Shown here: positions 8,163 through 16,868 of the stretch, one piece after another | How the letters are laid out: every line of letters begins with the position of its first letter | Position numbering within the stretch: position 1 is the stretch's first letter | NCBI RefSeq assembly: GCF_014203325.1 | Contig: NZ_JACHIV010000001.1 | Coordinates: 3,411,501-3,475,500, forward strand | Length of the DNA: 64,000 bases | Direction: 5' to 3' | Origin: Saccharopolyspora gloriosae | Lineage (GTDB): Bacteria; Actinomycetota; Actinomycetes; Mycobacteriales; Pseudonocardiaceae | The notes under the pieces: generated by a model | The model's input: the letters and a program-made list of their open reading frames with translations, nothing else | The model's database searches: none | Told to the model about the DNA's origin: nothing | Program-made: the position numbers and the translations under genes

Positions 8163-8290
8163 GGACTGGCGCGGTCCGGGTAGCGGCTGGTGCGACGGGG
8201 AGGGGGCTGGCTGCCGGAGATCCGTTCAGGTCTCCGGTCACAGTGGCGCGACCGCTCCGAATTCTCATCGGATTCCCTCGTCCGTCACGT
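8163..8290 (-). promoter_or_regulatory. Predicted cobalamin riboswitch in the btuCDF leader
   Basis: Read on the minus strand, the leader contains GGGAATCCGATGAGAATTCGG, then GCGGTCGCGCCACTGTGACC, then a GGAGA...TCTCC hairpin and GGCAGCCAG. This order matches the B12 riboswitch core: the GGGAA-CCG-TGAGAAT-CGG arm, the GCGCCACTGT segment and a CAGCCAG element. The 3' B12 box is weaker than consensus. It lies between a -10-like TAGGAT at 8301-8306 and the ribosome site of the permease gene. Confidence 0.75.
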
Positions 8291-8300
8291 GTTCCGGATG

Positions 8301-8306
8301 ATCCTA
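8301..8306 (-). promoter_or_regulatory. -10 box of the btuCDF operon
   Basis: TAGGAT on the minus strand, with TTCCCG about 18 bases upstream. Transcription from here would begin near 8294 and include the riboswitch-like leader. Confidence 0.45.
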
Positions 8307-8309
8307 GAC

Positions 8310-8720
8310 GGGGATTTCGCCGCTCGGGAAAGAGATCGCTGTCGATCGGGTCACAAGGCCTTCGCCTTCTCCTGGGAGTGCTCGTGCGAGCGCGCGGAGT
8401 CACCGCGCGCCCTTTTCACGCAGCCCCGCGAGAAGTCGCCGAGGCCGATCCCGAACGCGATCAGTCCATTCGGAACAGTCGTTTCACCGACAGCGCGAAG
8501 GACGGAGACGAGCGAGGGCGCTCGATTCGCACGCGAAGTTCGGCGGCGATCCCGATTCCGCTTCACAGAAGGAATGCGCCGCCGTCAAGGAGGTCTCGCC
8601 GCTCGTACTGATCTTTCACCTACCCGGTGGGTCGTGCGGGTGAATCGATCACCGCTCTCGACAGCCGGGGCCGCTCGCGGTCGAGGTAGTGGGGAGACGT
8701 CCCCGACCTAGGAGAACCAC
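8310..8720. other. Spacer between btuC promoter and monooxygenase gene
   Basis: About 400 bases with no convincing gene. Short open frames here lack codon bias and ribosome sites. The only structure seen is GGGGA-GACG-TCCCC at about 8691-8704, just before the ribosome site of the next gene. Confidence 0.5.
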
Positions 8721-9974
8721 GTGCGAAGTGCCGCCGCCCCGGCCTGCGCCGACCGCGCCGACCGCCGGGACATCCCCGTCGCGATCATCGGGGCCGGCCC
8801 CAGCGGGCTGGCCGTCGCCGCCGAACTCGGCCGCCGCGGCGTGGCCGCGACCGTCTTCGAGAGCTCCGGGCACGTAGCGGCGAGCTGGCGCGGGCACTAC
8901 GACCACCTGCGGCTGCACACCGTGCGAGGTCTCTCTGCGCTGCCCGGCATGCGGATCCCGCGCGGCTTCGGCCGGTGGGTCGCCCGCGATGACATGGTGC
9001 GCTACCTGGAGGACTACGCGCGCCACCACGACCTCGACGTCCGCCTGAGCACTCCGGTCGACCGGATCCGCCCCGTCGAGCGGGACGGGGTCGTGGACGC
9101 GTGGCGGCTGTGCACCGGCAGCACCACCGCGACGGCGGGCACCGTGGTGGTGGCGACCGGGCTCAACCGCACCCCGCACCTGCCGACGTGGCCGGGCCAG
9201 GACACGTTCGCCGGGTCGGTGATCCACTCGGCCGACTACCGCGCTCCCGAACCCTACGAAGGCCGGTCGGTGCTCGTCGTCGGAGCAGGCAACAGCGGAG
9301 CGGAGATCGCGGTCGCGTTGACCCGCCGCGGAGCCGCCCGCGTCTGGTGGGCGGTGCGCACGCCGCCGAACATCGTGCCCGCCTCCTCGGATCGCCTGCA
9401 GCGGCTGGGGATCGCGGTCGGCGCACTGCCCACTTCGGTCGCCGACCTGCTGACGACGGCGTTCGAGCGGAGCTTCCTGCCGAACCTGACCGCGCACGGG
9501 CTGCCGCGCGCCCGCGAGGGCCTCTACACCCGCGCCCGGCGCGACGAGGTCAGCCCGGTGCACGATCGCGGTGTCGTCGCCGCGGTCCGGCGGGAGCGGG
9601 TGCGACCGGTCGCGGCCGTGGCCGAGTTCGATCAGGGCCAGGTAGTGCTGGCCGACGGGACCCGAATCCGTCCCGACGACGTCGTGGCCGCCACCGGGTA
9701 CCGCTGCGGCCTGGAACGGCTGGTGGGGCCCGACGTGCTGACCTCGCGCGGAGCGCCCCTCGCGCGCGGGGCGCGCACCGCGCCGGGGACGCCGAACCTG
9801 CACTTCGTCGGGTTCACCAACCATCCGAGCGGACACCTGCGCTTCGCCGGGCTGGAGGCGCGGGCCACGGCGAAGGCCATCAGCCGACGGCTCCGCCGCT
9901 GCGGCGACCGCCCGGTGGAGCACGCACCGGACTGCGCGTGCGCTCCCGAAAGGGTCTCCGAGGAGGTCGCGTGA
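8721..9974 (+). CDS. Flavin-containing monooxygenase
   Basis: A 417-residue flavoprotein with an N-terminal FAD site GAGPSGLA (residues 24-31) and a second nucleotide site GAGNSGAE near residue 190 for NADPH. It also has the ATGYR strand near residue 325 and the C-terminal FAD contact NLHFVGFTN. This layout is that of bacterial FMO/YUCCA-like monooxygenases, which oxygenate nucleophilic N, S or carbonyl groups. The GTG start has AGGAG six bases upstream. It appears to be a single-gene unit, with an opposing gene downstream. Substrate unknown. Confidence 0.85.
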   Translation: MRSAAAPACADRADRRDIPVAIIGAGPSGLAVAAELGRRGVAATVFESSGHVAASWRGHYDHLRLHTVRGLSALPGMRIPRGFGRWVARDDMVRYLEDYARHHDLDVRLSTPVDRIRPVERDGVVDAWRLCTGSTTATAGTVVVATGLNRTPHLPTWPGQDTFAGSVIHSADYRAPEPYEGRSVLVVGAGNSGAEIAVALTRRGAARVWWAVRTPPNIVPASSDRLQRLGIAVGALPTSVADLLTTAFERSFLPNLTAHGLPRAREGLYTRARRDEVSPVHDRGVVAAVRRERVRPVAAVAEFDQGQVVLADGTRIRPDDVVAATGYRCGLERLVGPDVLTSRGAPLARGARTAPGTPNLHFVGFTNHPSGHLRFAGLEARATAKAISRRLRRCGDRPVEHAPDCACAPERVSEEVA

Positions 9975-9999
9975 CCGGGTTCCGCGCAGCAGCGGCACG

Positions 10000-10812
10000 T
10001 CACCTGCGCTCCCCGGCGGCGAACCGGAACCGCGCCAGCGTCCCCGGCCCCCACAACACCACGACGAGCACCGCGAACAGCACCACCACCGGCGCGTTCG
10101 CGGAGGTCGGGATGCTCGGCACGTAGGAGCTGCACATGTTCGTCACGGCGTGCACGACGATGATCGCGCACACGCTGCCGCCGTTGTTGGCGAACAGCCA
10201 CGTCCACAGCACCCGCATCCCGACGGTGCCGAAGAACCCGAGCACGAACAGCACCGGCCCCTGCCCGCTCTGCAGGATCGACGGGATGTGGAAGGCCCAC
10301 CAGACGACGCCGAGCACGAGGCCGCCGCCCAGCGCGCCCCACCGCCGCCGCAGGGGTTCGAGCGCGTACCCCGACCACCCGAGCTCCTCACCGGCAGCGG
10401 CGGCGAGGAACACCGCCGCGAACAGGAGCGCCGTGCTGAGCGCCAGTTCCGGCTGCGGCTGGAAATCCAGTCCTATTAGGACGGTCGGGGCCCAGGTCAG
10501 TATCAGGCACACCACCGGCAGCAGCAGCACCGGCAGGTACCAGGCCTTGCCGGTGATCCGGCGGTGGTCGACGACGCGCCGCAGCAGGGCCCGCGCCCCG
10601 GCCGCGCCCTCGGCCCGGTAGGTGAGGATCAGCGCCGCCACCGCCGGGACGAACGCCGCGACGAAGTCCGTCACCGGGGCGTTCTTCGGCAGTCCGGGCA
10701 CGTGCACGAAGTGCGCCAGCACCGGGAAGGGCAGGAACAGCGCGGCGGCCAGCGCGAAGAACACCACCGGCGATCGTGTCTCCTGCGGGGTGCGGGTCCG
10801 CTCCGTGGTCAT
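10000..10812 (-). CDS. CPBP/CAAX-type intramembrane metalloprotease
   Basis: A membrane protein of about 270 residues with 7-8 hydrophobic segments and the three CPBP motifs: EELGWSGYALEPLRRR, a WWAFHIPSIL helix with His, and HAVTN with the last metal-ligand His. The ATG at 10812 is preceded by TAGGTT and a 7-base gap, a leaderless start. The 17 residues further upstream lie in the AraC gene and are not part of it. Actinobacterial homologues process membrane proteins or bacteriocin-related peptides; the target is unknown. The AraC-type gene lies 10 bases upstream on the same strand. Confidence 0.85.
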   Translation of the reverse strand: MTTERTRTPQETRSPVVFFALAAALFLPFPVLAHFVHVPGLPKNAPVTDFVAAFVPAVAALILTYRAEGAAGARALLRRVVDHRRITGKAWYLPVLLLPVVCLILTWAPTVLIGLDFQPQPELALSTALLFAAVFLAAAAGEELGWSGYALEPLRRRWGALGGGLVLGVVWWAFHIPSILQSGQGPVLFVLGFFGTVGMRVLWTWLFANNGGSVCAIIVVHAVTNMCSSYVPSIPTSANAPVVVLFAVLVVVLWGPGTLARFRFAAGERR

Positions 10813-10822
10813 GCGCGGGAAC

Positions 10823-11689
10823 CTACTGAGCCGGGCCCGCCCCGGCTTGAACGAACGGGACACCGGCGGCCGCGGACGTGAAGCCGCGCAGTTGGGAGGG
10901 AGTCCACCGGGTCAGCGCGCGGACCTCGCGGCTGAGGTGGGCCTGGTCGGCGTACCCGGCGTCGGCCGCCACCTGGGCCAAGCCGCGGGAATCCTGCGCG
11001 AGCAGTCGCGCGGCGCGCTCGAAGCGCAGGACTCGGGCGGCGGCCTTGGGCGTGATGCCGAGCTGGTGGTGGAACCGCCGGACCAGGTGCCGCCTGCTCC
11101 AGCCGAGCCGCGCGGCCAGCGCCGCGACGCGCACGTCGCCCGCTCCCGCGCGCAACCGCCGCCACGCCCACACCACCTGGGGGTCCGCGCGCGGTCCCCT
11201 GGCCAGCAGAGCGGCGACGGTGTCGTCGAGGACGGCGAACCGCGCGTTCCAGTCCGGCGCGTCGGCGAGCCGGTCACCGAGCCGGGCCGCCTCCGCGCCG
11301 AGGACCGCCTCCAAGCAGGGCGCGGCACCGTCGAGCAGGCGCAGCGGCACGCCGAGCACCGCGTGGCCCAGCACGGGATCGCAGCGCAGCACCAGCCCGC
11401 GCTGCCTGCCGCCGAGGGTGAGCTCGTCGGCTCCGTCCCGGAGCCCCAGCACCATCGAGCGGTATCCGGCCACCGCCCCACCGCTGGTCAGCGTGATCGG
11501 GTCGCCGAAGCCGAGCGCGAGCGTGACGCGGCTGGACGGGAGGACGCGCAGCGGCACCGGCGCGGGCAGCCGCTCCTCGTAGCCCGCGCAGTCCCAGCCC
11601 CGCCTCGCCGCCCGGCCAGGCCGGTGGCAGGCGGACTCCCCGCCACCCGGAACGCGCCCGGCGACGGGCAGGGCGTTGACGAAGTTCAC
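10823..11689 (-). CDS. AraC-family transcriptional regulator
   Basis: A 288-residue regulator. The C-terminal 100 residues form two helix-turn-helix units, VAALAARLGWSRRHLVRRFHHQLG and LAQVAADAGYADQAHLSREVRALT, ending in RWTPSQLRG. The N-terminal part is a cupin-like effector domain of the type found in many actinobacterial AraC proteins. The GTG start lacks a clear ribosome site. It directly precedes the CPBP protease gene on the same strand, so regulation of that gene is plausible. Confidence 0.85.
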   Translation of the reverse strand: MNFVNALPVAGRVPGGGESACHRPGRAARRGWDCAGYEERLPAPVPLRVLPSSRVTLALGFGDPITLTSGGAVAGYRSMVLGLRDGADELTLGGRQRGLVLRCDPVLGHAVLGVPLRLLDGAAPCLEAVLGAEAARLGDRLADAPDWNARFAVLDDTVAALLARGPRADPQVVWAWRRLRAGAGDVRVAALAARLGWSRRHLVRRFHHQLGITPKAAARVLRFERAARLLAQDSRGLAQVAADAGYADQAHLSREVRALTRWTPSQLRGFTSAAAGVPFVQAGAGPAQ

Positions 11690-11717
11690 CCCGGCAGTGT
11701 GCGCCCGGCGGCGCTGC

Positions 11718-12143
11718 TCAGGCGTCGGCGGGAACGAGGCCTTCGGCGACGAGACCCGCGTGCACGGCTTCGCCGAGCGTCGTGACGGCGCTCAACGGAC
11801 GGACCATGACGGTGAACTCCGAGATGAGGCCGTCCTCGTCGAGCTGGATCAGGTCGATGCCGTGGATCTGCCTGCCGCCGACGGTGGCCCGGAAGATCAG
11901 CACGTGCGAGTCGGCGTGCTCGTCGGCGTCGGTCTCCGCTTCGCCGCTGAGGGTGCCGACGTACCGGAAGTCCTCGAACACGCGGCGCAGCAGGACGCCG
12001 AACACGCCGAGCACCAGCTCGCGGCCTTCGAAGGGCCGGAACTTGACGGGGCTGAAGAACCGCGGTGCGACGGCGAACAGCGGCTCCAGTGCGTCGGCGT
12101 CGCGGTGCTCCACTGCGGCGCGGAAGCGCTCGATGGTGTCCAC
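11718..12143 (-). CDS. SnoaL-like/NTF2-fold protein
   Basis: A 141-residue protein with the compact alpha+beta cone of the SnoaL-like family (IERFRAAVEHRDADALEPLFAVAPRFFSPV...GRQIHGIDLIQLDEDGLISEFTVMVRPL). Members are isomerases, hydrolases or ligand-binding proteins; no catalytic role can be assigned. The GTG at 12143 is fixed by AGGAG five bases upstream. It is divergent from the PadR gene and separated from it by an inverted repeat overlapping a -10 box, which suggests PadR control. Confidence 0.75.
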   Translation of the reverse strand: MDTIERFRAAVEHRDADALEPLFAVAPRFFSPVKFRPFEGRELVLGVFGVLLRRVFEDFRYVGTLSGEAETDADEHADSHVLIFRATVGGRQIHGIDLIQLDEDGLISEFTVMVRPLSAVTTLGEAVHAGLVAEGLVPADA

Positions 12144-12169
12144 TCGAACTCCTTGGTCAACGATGTGAT

Positions 12170-12191
12170 TAGTCAGAAAGTTGACTATAGT
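12170..12191. promoter_or_regulatory. Inverted repeat and -10 box, candidate PadR operator
   Basis: TAGTCA-6-TGACTA (12170-12187) is a perfect inverted repeat. Its right arm overlaps TATAGT (12186-12191), a likely -10 box for the PadR gene. The site is AT-rich against the local background and sits midway between the divergent SnoaL-like and PadR genes. Confidence 0.55.
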
Positions 12192-12226
12192 GTCGAGCGG
12201 GCGCGTTCGACCAGGGAGGAGTGCGG

Positions 12227-12793
12227 ATGGCTCTGCGACATGCGGTGCTCGCGGCGTTGCTGGACGGCGAGCGCAGCGGCTACCAGCTGGCCAAGGCGTT
12301 CGACGTCGGCATGGCCAACTTCTGGCACGCACTGCCCCAGCAGCTCTACGCCGAGCTCGCGAAGCTGGAGCGGGAAGGGCTGGTCGCGGGCCGCGAGGTC
12401 GTCCAGGAGGCCCGGCCGAACAAGCGGCTGTTCACCGTCACCGAGGCGGGTTCGGCGGAGCTGGAGCGGTTCGCCGCCACCCCGTCGAAGCCCTCGTTCA
12501 TCCGCGACGACCTCCTGGTCAAGGTCGCCGCCGCCGACTCGGTCGACCCGGCCGAGCTGATCAGCAGGCTCGACGAACGCGCGGAGGCCTCGCGCGCCAA
12601 ACTCGACCTGTTCGACGGACTCCTGGCCACGATGCGCGGCGACCTCGACGAGGACGAATTCCTCGCTCGCGGCACCGGAATCGGCCCGTACCTGACGTGC
12701 CTGCGGGGCCGGGTGTTCGAGTCCGAGAACCGCGACTGGTGCGCGCGCACCGCCGACGTCCTGCGCAACAGGGCACGGCTGCGATCGGAATGA
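12227..12793 (+). CDS. PadR-family transcriptional regulator
   Basis: A 188-residue PadR protein. The N-terminal winged helix reads MALRHAVLAALLDGERSGYQL...LYAELAKLEREGLVAG, and the C-terminal part is a helical dimerisation region of the PadR C type. The ATG at 12227 has GGAGG seven bases upstream. PadR proteins repress detoxification or efflux genes; here the divergent SnoaL-like gene is the only candidate target. Confidence 0.88.
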   Translation: MALRHAVLAALLDGERSGYQLAKAFDVGMANFWHALPQQLYAELAKLEREGLVAGREVVQEARPNKRLFTVTEAGSAELERFAATPSKPSFIRDDLLVKVAAADSVDPAELISRLDERAEASRAKLDLFDGLLATMRGDLDEDEFLARGTGIGPYLTCLRGRVFESENRDWCARTADVLRNRARLRSE

Positions 12794-12808
12794 TCCGCTC
12801 GCGCGCGG

Positions 12809-13615
12809 CTAGGACGTCGTGGTCGCGTAGAAGCGGATCGGCGAGTTCGCCGCGAAGCCGATGCGCGGGTACACGGGCGCGCCCGCGGCGGTGGCGTGCA
12901 GCGTCGCGCGGGTGAGCCCGGTGGCGAGCGCCCCCTCGTGGAGCGCCTTGCGCGTCACGGCCTCGCCGAAGCCCTGCCGCTCCCATTCGGGTGCGGTCGC
13001 CACGAGCACGACGAACAACCGCCCGTCGCATTCCAGCGCGGCCGCCGCGGTCACCGGGACCCCGTGCCGGAGACCGAGGTAGGCGTGGATCCCGGTGCGC
13101 CAGAGCTCCGACCCCACCAGCCCGTCGCGCCCGTCCTCGATCGCGAAGCCGTAGGCGCGCGAGTTCAGGTCGGCGTAGGCCGCCACGTGCTCCTCGGTGC
13201 GGACCCGCACGAAGGTCAACTCCGGGTGCCGCGGTTCGGGCAGGGGCAGGATGTCGCCCGCCATGCCCGTACCGGAGAACGCGAGTTCCAGGCCAGCGCG
13301 TGCGGCCGCGCCGGGCAGGGCCTCGCGCGCGGGCGGAGCCAGCAGGTCTTCGAACACCCACAGGAATCCGGGCCGCGACTTCTCCCGCATGATCGCGGCG
13401 GCCGAGTCGAGGCGATCGGCGAGCAGGTCCGGCTCGATGCCGATCTCGGTCAGCGTCAGGCAGTTCCAGAACACGAACCGGGATTCCGCCCAGCGCACCG
13501 ACACGCCCGGCAGGTCGCGCACGTCGGCCCGCGGATCCGCGTCGAGGACCAGAGTTCGCCAGCCGGTGCGGAGCTGGTGCATCGATTCCACCGCGTCCGC
13601 ATCGATCGTCGTCAC
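12809..13615 (-). CDS. GNAT-family acetyltransferase
   Basis: A 268-residue protein. The C-terminal half carries the GNAT fold with the acetyl-CoA loop ERQGFGEAVTRKAL, and AGAPVYPRIGFAANS as the last strand. The N-terminal half (RADVRDLPGVSVRWAESRFVFWNCLTLTE) is of the kind found in uncharacterised actinobacterial GNAT proteins and may be a degenerate second GNAT unit. The GTG at 13615 has GGAGG about eight bases upstream. Substrate unknown. Confidence 0.78.
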   Translation of the reverse strand: MTTIDADAVESMHQLRTGWRTLVLDADPRADVRDLPGVSVRWAESRFVFWNCLTLTEIGIEPDLLADRLDSAAAIMREKSRPGFLWVFEDLLAPPAREALPGAAARAGLELAFSGTGMAGDILPLPEPRHPELTFVRVRTEEHVAAYADLNSRAYGFAIEDGRDGLVGSELWRTGIHAYLGLRHGVPVTAAAALECDGRLFVVLVATAPEWERQGFGEAVTRKALHEGALATGLTRATLHATAAGAPVYPRIGFAANSPIRFYATTTS

Positions 13616-13931
13616 TGCTGTCGACCTCCTGGATGAGCGGCACGTGGTGGGTTCGGCGATCGGCGGCCCGGTTCCTGCGGTGGTTCGCCGCGGCCGGGCC
13701 GACTTCCCGCACCGGCGACGAGAGTATCGGGCGCGGTTCCCGCTCCGGTGCGGCTCACGACGTCTGTTCCGGTGAAACCGATCAGGAAGGGGGCCGGACG
13801 AACGGACCGTTTCAGGGAGTGGCGGAACGGGAAAGCCGAGCCCAGCAGGACGGTCCGGTCCGGCGCGGGCGTCGTGCGCGACTCGCCGGACGCGGGGCGA
13901 ACAGCGACGCGGGAACGCCGACGGGAGCGCC
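13616..13931. other. Spacer between GNAT and reductase genes
   Basis: About 315 GC-rich bases between divergent genes. No gene, repeat or clear promoter was recognised. GGGAG at its end is the ribosome site of the reductase gene. Confidence 0.5.
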
Positions 13932-15170
13932 ATGGCACATCCGGGTTTCGTGATCATCGGTGCCGGGCTCGCCGGCGCCAAGGCCGCCGAAGCACTCCGC
14001 CACGAGGGCTTCGACCGCGGGATCACGCTCATCGGCGACGAACCCGACCGCCCTTACGAACGCCCGCCGCTGTCCAAGGAATACCTGCAGGGCAAGGCGG
14101 ATCGAGAAACGATCTTCGTGCACCGCCCGGAGTGGTACGCCGAGCACGGCGTGGACCTGCGTTCGAACCTCGCTGCCACGGGCATCGACCGGGAACGCCG
14201 CGAAGTCGTGCTCGGCAGCGGTGAGCGCGTCGGCTACGAGAAGCTGCTGCTGGCCACCGGCTCCGCGCCGCGCCGGCTGCCGGTGCCCGGCGCGGACGCC
14301 GCCAACGTGCTGCGCCTGCGAAGCGTGCACGACAGCGACCGCATCCGGGACGCCCTCCGATCCGGCGCGCGGGTGGTCGTCATCGGCGCGGGCTGGATCG
14401 GCCTGGAAGTGGCCGCCGCGGCCCGCGCCGCCGACACGGCCGTGACCGTGGTGGAGACCGCCGAGCTGCCGCTGCTGCGTGTGCTCGGCACCCGGATCGC
14501 GCCGGTGTTCGCCGAGCTGCACCGCGAGCACGAGGTCGACCTGCGCCTGGGCACCGGCGTCGAACGGATCGTCCAGCAGGACGGGCGGGCCACCGAGGTG
14601 CACCTGACCGACGGTGCGCGCATCGGGTGCGACGCGGTGATCGTGGGCATCGGCGCGGCGCCGCGCACCGAACTCGCCACCGCCGCGGGATTGGAGGTGT
14701 CCGACGGCGTCGTCGTCGACTCCGCGCTGCGCACCTCCGACCCCGACGTGCACGCCGCCGGAGACGTGGCCCGCGCCTTCCACCCGCTGCTGGGCGCCCA
14801 CATCCGGGTCGAGCACTGGGCCAACGCGCTCGACCAGCCCGCCACCGCAGCCCGCGGCATGCTCGGTGATCCGCTCGCCTCCTACGACCGGGTGCCCTAC
14901 TTCTTCACCGACCAGTACGACCTGGGCATGGAGTACGCGGGCCACATCGAGCCCGACGGCTACGACGAGGTCGTCGTCCGCGGCGATCTCGGCACCCGCG
15001 AGTTCATCGCGTTCTGGCTGTCGCAGGGCCGCGTCCTGGCCGGGATGAACGTCAACGTCTGGGACGTCAACGAGGCCGTCCAGCAGCTGGTCCGGTCCGG
15101 CGACCAGGTCGATCCGGCGGCGCTGGCCGACCCTGCGGTGCCGCTCACCGGCCTCGTCGGCACGCCGTGA
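13932..15170 (+). CDS. NAD(P)H:ferredoxin reductase, FAD-dependent
   Basis: A 412-residue flavoprotein of the BphA4/ThcD class. It has FAD site GAGLAGAKAAEALR, DRPYERPPLSKEYL, a second dinucleotide site GAGWIGLEVA near residue 155, VHAAGDVARAF and the C-terminal reductase domain (VPYFFTDQYDLGMEYAG). Such reductases pass electrons from NAD(P)H to a ferredoxin serving a P450 or dioxygenase. A P450 gene lies 1.7 kb downstream on the same strand, but no ferredoxin gene is nearby. The ATG has GGGAG upstream. Confidence 0.88.
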   Translation: MAHPGFVIIGAGLAGAKAAEALRHEGFDRGITLIGDEPDRPYERPPLSKEYLQGKADRETIFVHRPEWYAEHGVDLRSNLAATGIDRERREVVLGSGERVGYEKLLLATGSAPRRLPVPGADAANVLRLRSVHDSDRIRDALRSGARVVVIGAGWIGLEVAAAARAADTAVTVVETAELPLLRVLGTRIAPVFAELHREHEVDLRLGTGVERIVQQDGRATEVHLTDGARIGCDAVIVGIGAAPRTELATAAGLEVSDGVVVDSALRTSDPDVHAAGDVARAFHPLLGAHIRVEHWANALDQPATAARGMLGDPLASYDRVPYFFTDQYDLGMEYAGHIEPDGYDEVVVRGDLGTREFIAFWLSQGRVLAGMNVNVWDVNEAVQQLVRSGDQVDPAALADPAVPLTGLVGTP

Positions 15171-15195
15171 CCGACCCACCCTGAGAGGAGCCACC

Positions 15196-15555
15196 ATGGC
15201 GAACAAGGACGTCAGAGTGCGCCGCGTCTACGACGAACCGGGCGAGCAGGACGGCGAGCGGGTGCTCGTCGACCGCGTGTGGCCGCGCGGGGTGAGCAAG
15301 GACGAGGCCCGGCTCAGCGAGTGGTGCAAGGACGTCTCGCCCTCGTCGGAGCTGCGCAAGTGGTTCGGCCACGACCCGGACAAGTTCGACGAGTTCAGCC
15401 GCCGCTACCGCGCGGAACTCGACGAACCGGAACGGGCCGAAGCGCTCGAGCACCTGCGCGCGCTCGCCGCGAAACGGCGCGTCACCCTGCTGACCGGGAC
15501 CAAGCACCCGGACATCAGCCAGGCCGCCGTGCTCGTCGACGTGCTCGGCGGCTGA
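15196..15555 (+). CDS. DUF488 family protein
   Basis: A 119-residue protein matching DUF488: RVYDEPGEQDGERVLVDRVWPRGVSK, WCKDVSPSSELRKWFGHD, and VTLLTGTKHPDISQAAVLVDVL at the end. The function of the family is not settled. The ATG has GAGGAG seven bases upstream. It follows the reductase gene by 25 bases, probably in one transcript. Confidence 0.88.
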   Translation: MANKDVRVRRVYDEPGEQDGERVLVDRVWPRGVSKDEARLSEWCKDVSPSSELRKWFGHDPDKFDEFSRRYRAELDEPERAEALEHLRALAAKRRVTLLTGTKHPDISQAAVLVDVLGG

Positions 15556-15721
15556 CCGCGCGAATCCGCCCGATCGCCGACGGGAAACGCCTCCGACGAG
15601 CCCCGCCGCACGGCCTCGACGACGTACCATCACGCCCGGTAGCGGCGGCGTTCCCGGTGCGGGCCGACGCCGCCGAGCGGAACCTCCGGATCACCGACGC
15701 CGCAAGGGAGCCCTGATCACC

Positions 15722-16738
15722 ATGGGAGCCGCGCAGTCCTCGACCGACGAGTTCGTCCGCGAACCGCTCGGCGTGCAGGAACGGATCACCGCCGACGGGT
15801 CCTCGCCGTGGCCCGTCGAACCGCACCGGTACCGCCTCATCGCCGCGCGGGCGTGCCCGTGGGCGAACCGGGTCGTCATCGTCCGCCGCCTGCTCGGCCT
15901 GGAACCGGTGCTGTCGCTGGGGATCGCGGGGCCGCTGCACGACGAGCGCAGCTGGCGCTTCCACAACGACCCCGGCGGCGTCGACCCGGTGCTGGGCATC
16001 GAATGGCTGCGCGAGGCCTACGAGAACGCGATCCCCGGCTACGACAAGGGCGTGACGGTGCCCGCGGTCGTCGAGATCTCCAGCGGCAAGGTCGTCACCA
16101 ACTCCTACCAGGACCTCGAATTCGACTTCGCCACGCAGTGGACGGCCCACCACCGCCCCGGCGCCCCGGACCTGTTCCCCGCCGGCCGCCGCGACGAGAT
16201 CGCCGCGATCTCCGACCAGGTGTTCCACGACGTCAACAACGGCGTCTACAAGTGCGGGTTCGCGAAGGCGCAGTACGCCTACGACAAGGCCTACGACGCC
16301 CTGTTCGCGCGCCTCGACGCGCTGTCCGAGCGGCTCTCCGGGCAGCGGTACCTGGTCGGCGACACGATCACCGAGGCCGACGTCCGGCTGTGGGTCACCC
16401 TCGCCCGCTTCGACGCGGCCTACCACGGGCACTTCAAGTGCAACCGGTCCACGCTCGCCGCGATGCCCGTGCTCTGGGCCTACGCCCGGGATCTGTTCCA
16501 GACGCCCGGTTTCGGCGACACCATCGACTTCGAGCAGATCAAGCAGCACTACTACGGCGTGCACGCGGAGGTGAACCCGACAGGGATCGTCCCGAAGGGC
16601 CCGGACCCCTCCGGCTGGCTCACCCCGCACGGCCGCGAACAGCTCGGCGGACGTCCCTTCGGCGACGGCACCCCGCCGGGACCGCCGCCGGAGCCCGAAC
16701 GGGTGCCATCGCTGCCGGAACCCGCGCATTCGGGCTGA
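15722..16738 (+). CDS. Xi-class glutathione transferase / glutathionyl-hydroquinone reductase family
   Basis: A 338-residue protein of the YqjG/Ecm4 type. The thioredoxin-like N-terminus carries the catalytic motif CPWANR near residue 46. The C-terminal helical GST domain contains NNGVYKCGFAKAQ and RLSGQRYLVGDTITEADVRLWVTLARFDAAYHGHFKCN. The usual reaction is reductive removal of glutathione from hydroquinone conjugates. Actinobacteria mostly use mycothiol, so the natural thiol partner may differ. A GGGAG lies about 11 bases before the ATG, slightly far. Confidence 0.85.
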   Translation: MGAAQSSTDEFVREPLGVQERITADGSSPWPVEPHRYRLIAARACPWANRVVIVRRLLGLEPVLSLGIAGPLHDERSWRFHNDPGGVDPVLGIEWLREAYENAIPGYDKGVTVPAVVEISSGKVVTNSYQDLEFDFATQWTAHHRPGAPDLFPAGRRDEIAAISDQVFHDVNNGVYKCGFAKAQYAYDKAYDALFARLDALSERLSGQRYLVGDTITEADVRLWVTLARFDAAYHGHFKCNRSTLAAMPVLWAYARDLFQTPGFGDTIDFEQIKQHYYGVHAEVNPTGIVPKGPDPSGWLTPHGREQLGGRPFGDGTPPGPPPEPERVPSLPEPAHSG

Positions 16739-16868
16739 ATTCGCCCGCGATGTCGGTGGTGCGTGCTTCGATCGTGCTCGCCCGACGGACAGAGGACGAT
16801 CTAGCGACGGGCACCTGAGCGCGCGCGGACGGCGCGCGGACCCGCCGCCGCACGACGAAGGGATCTCG

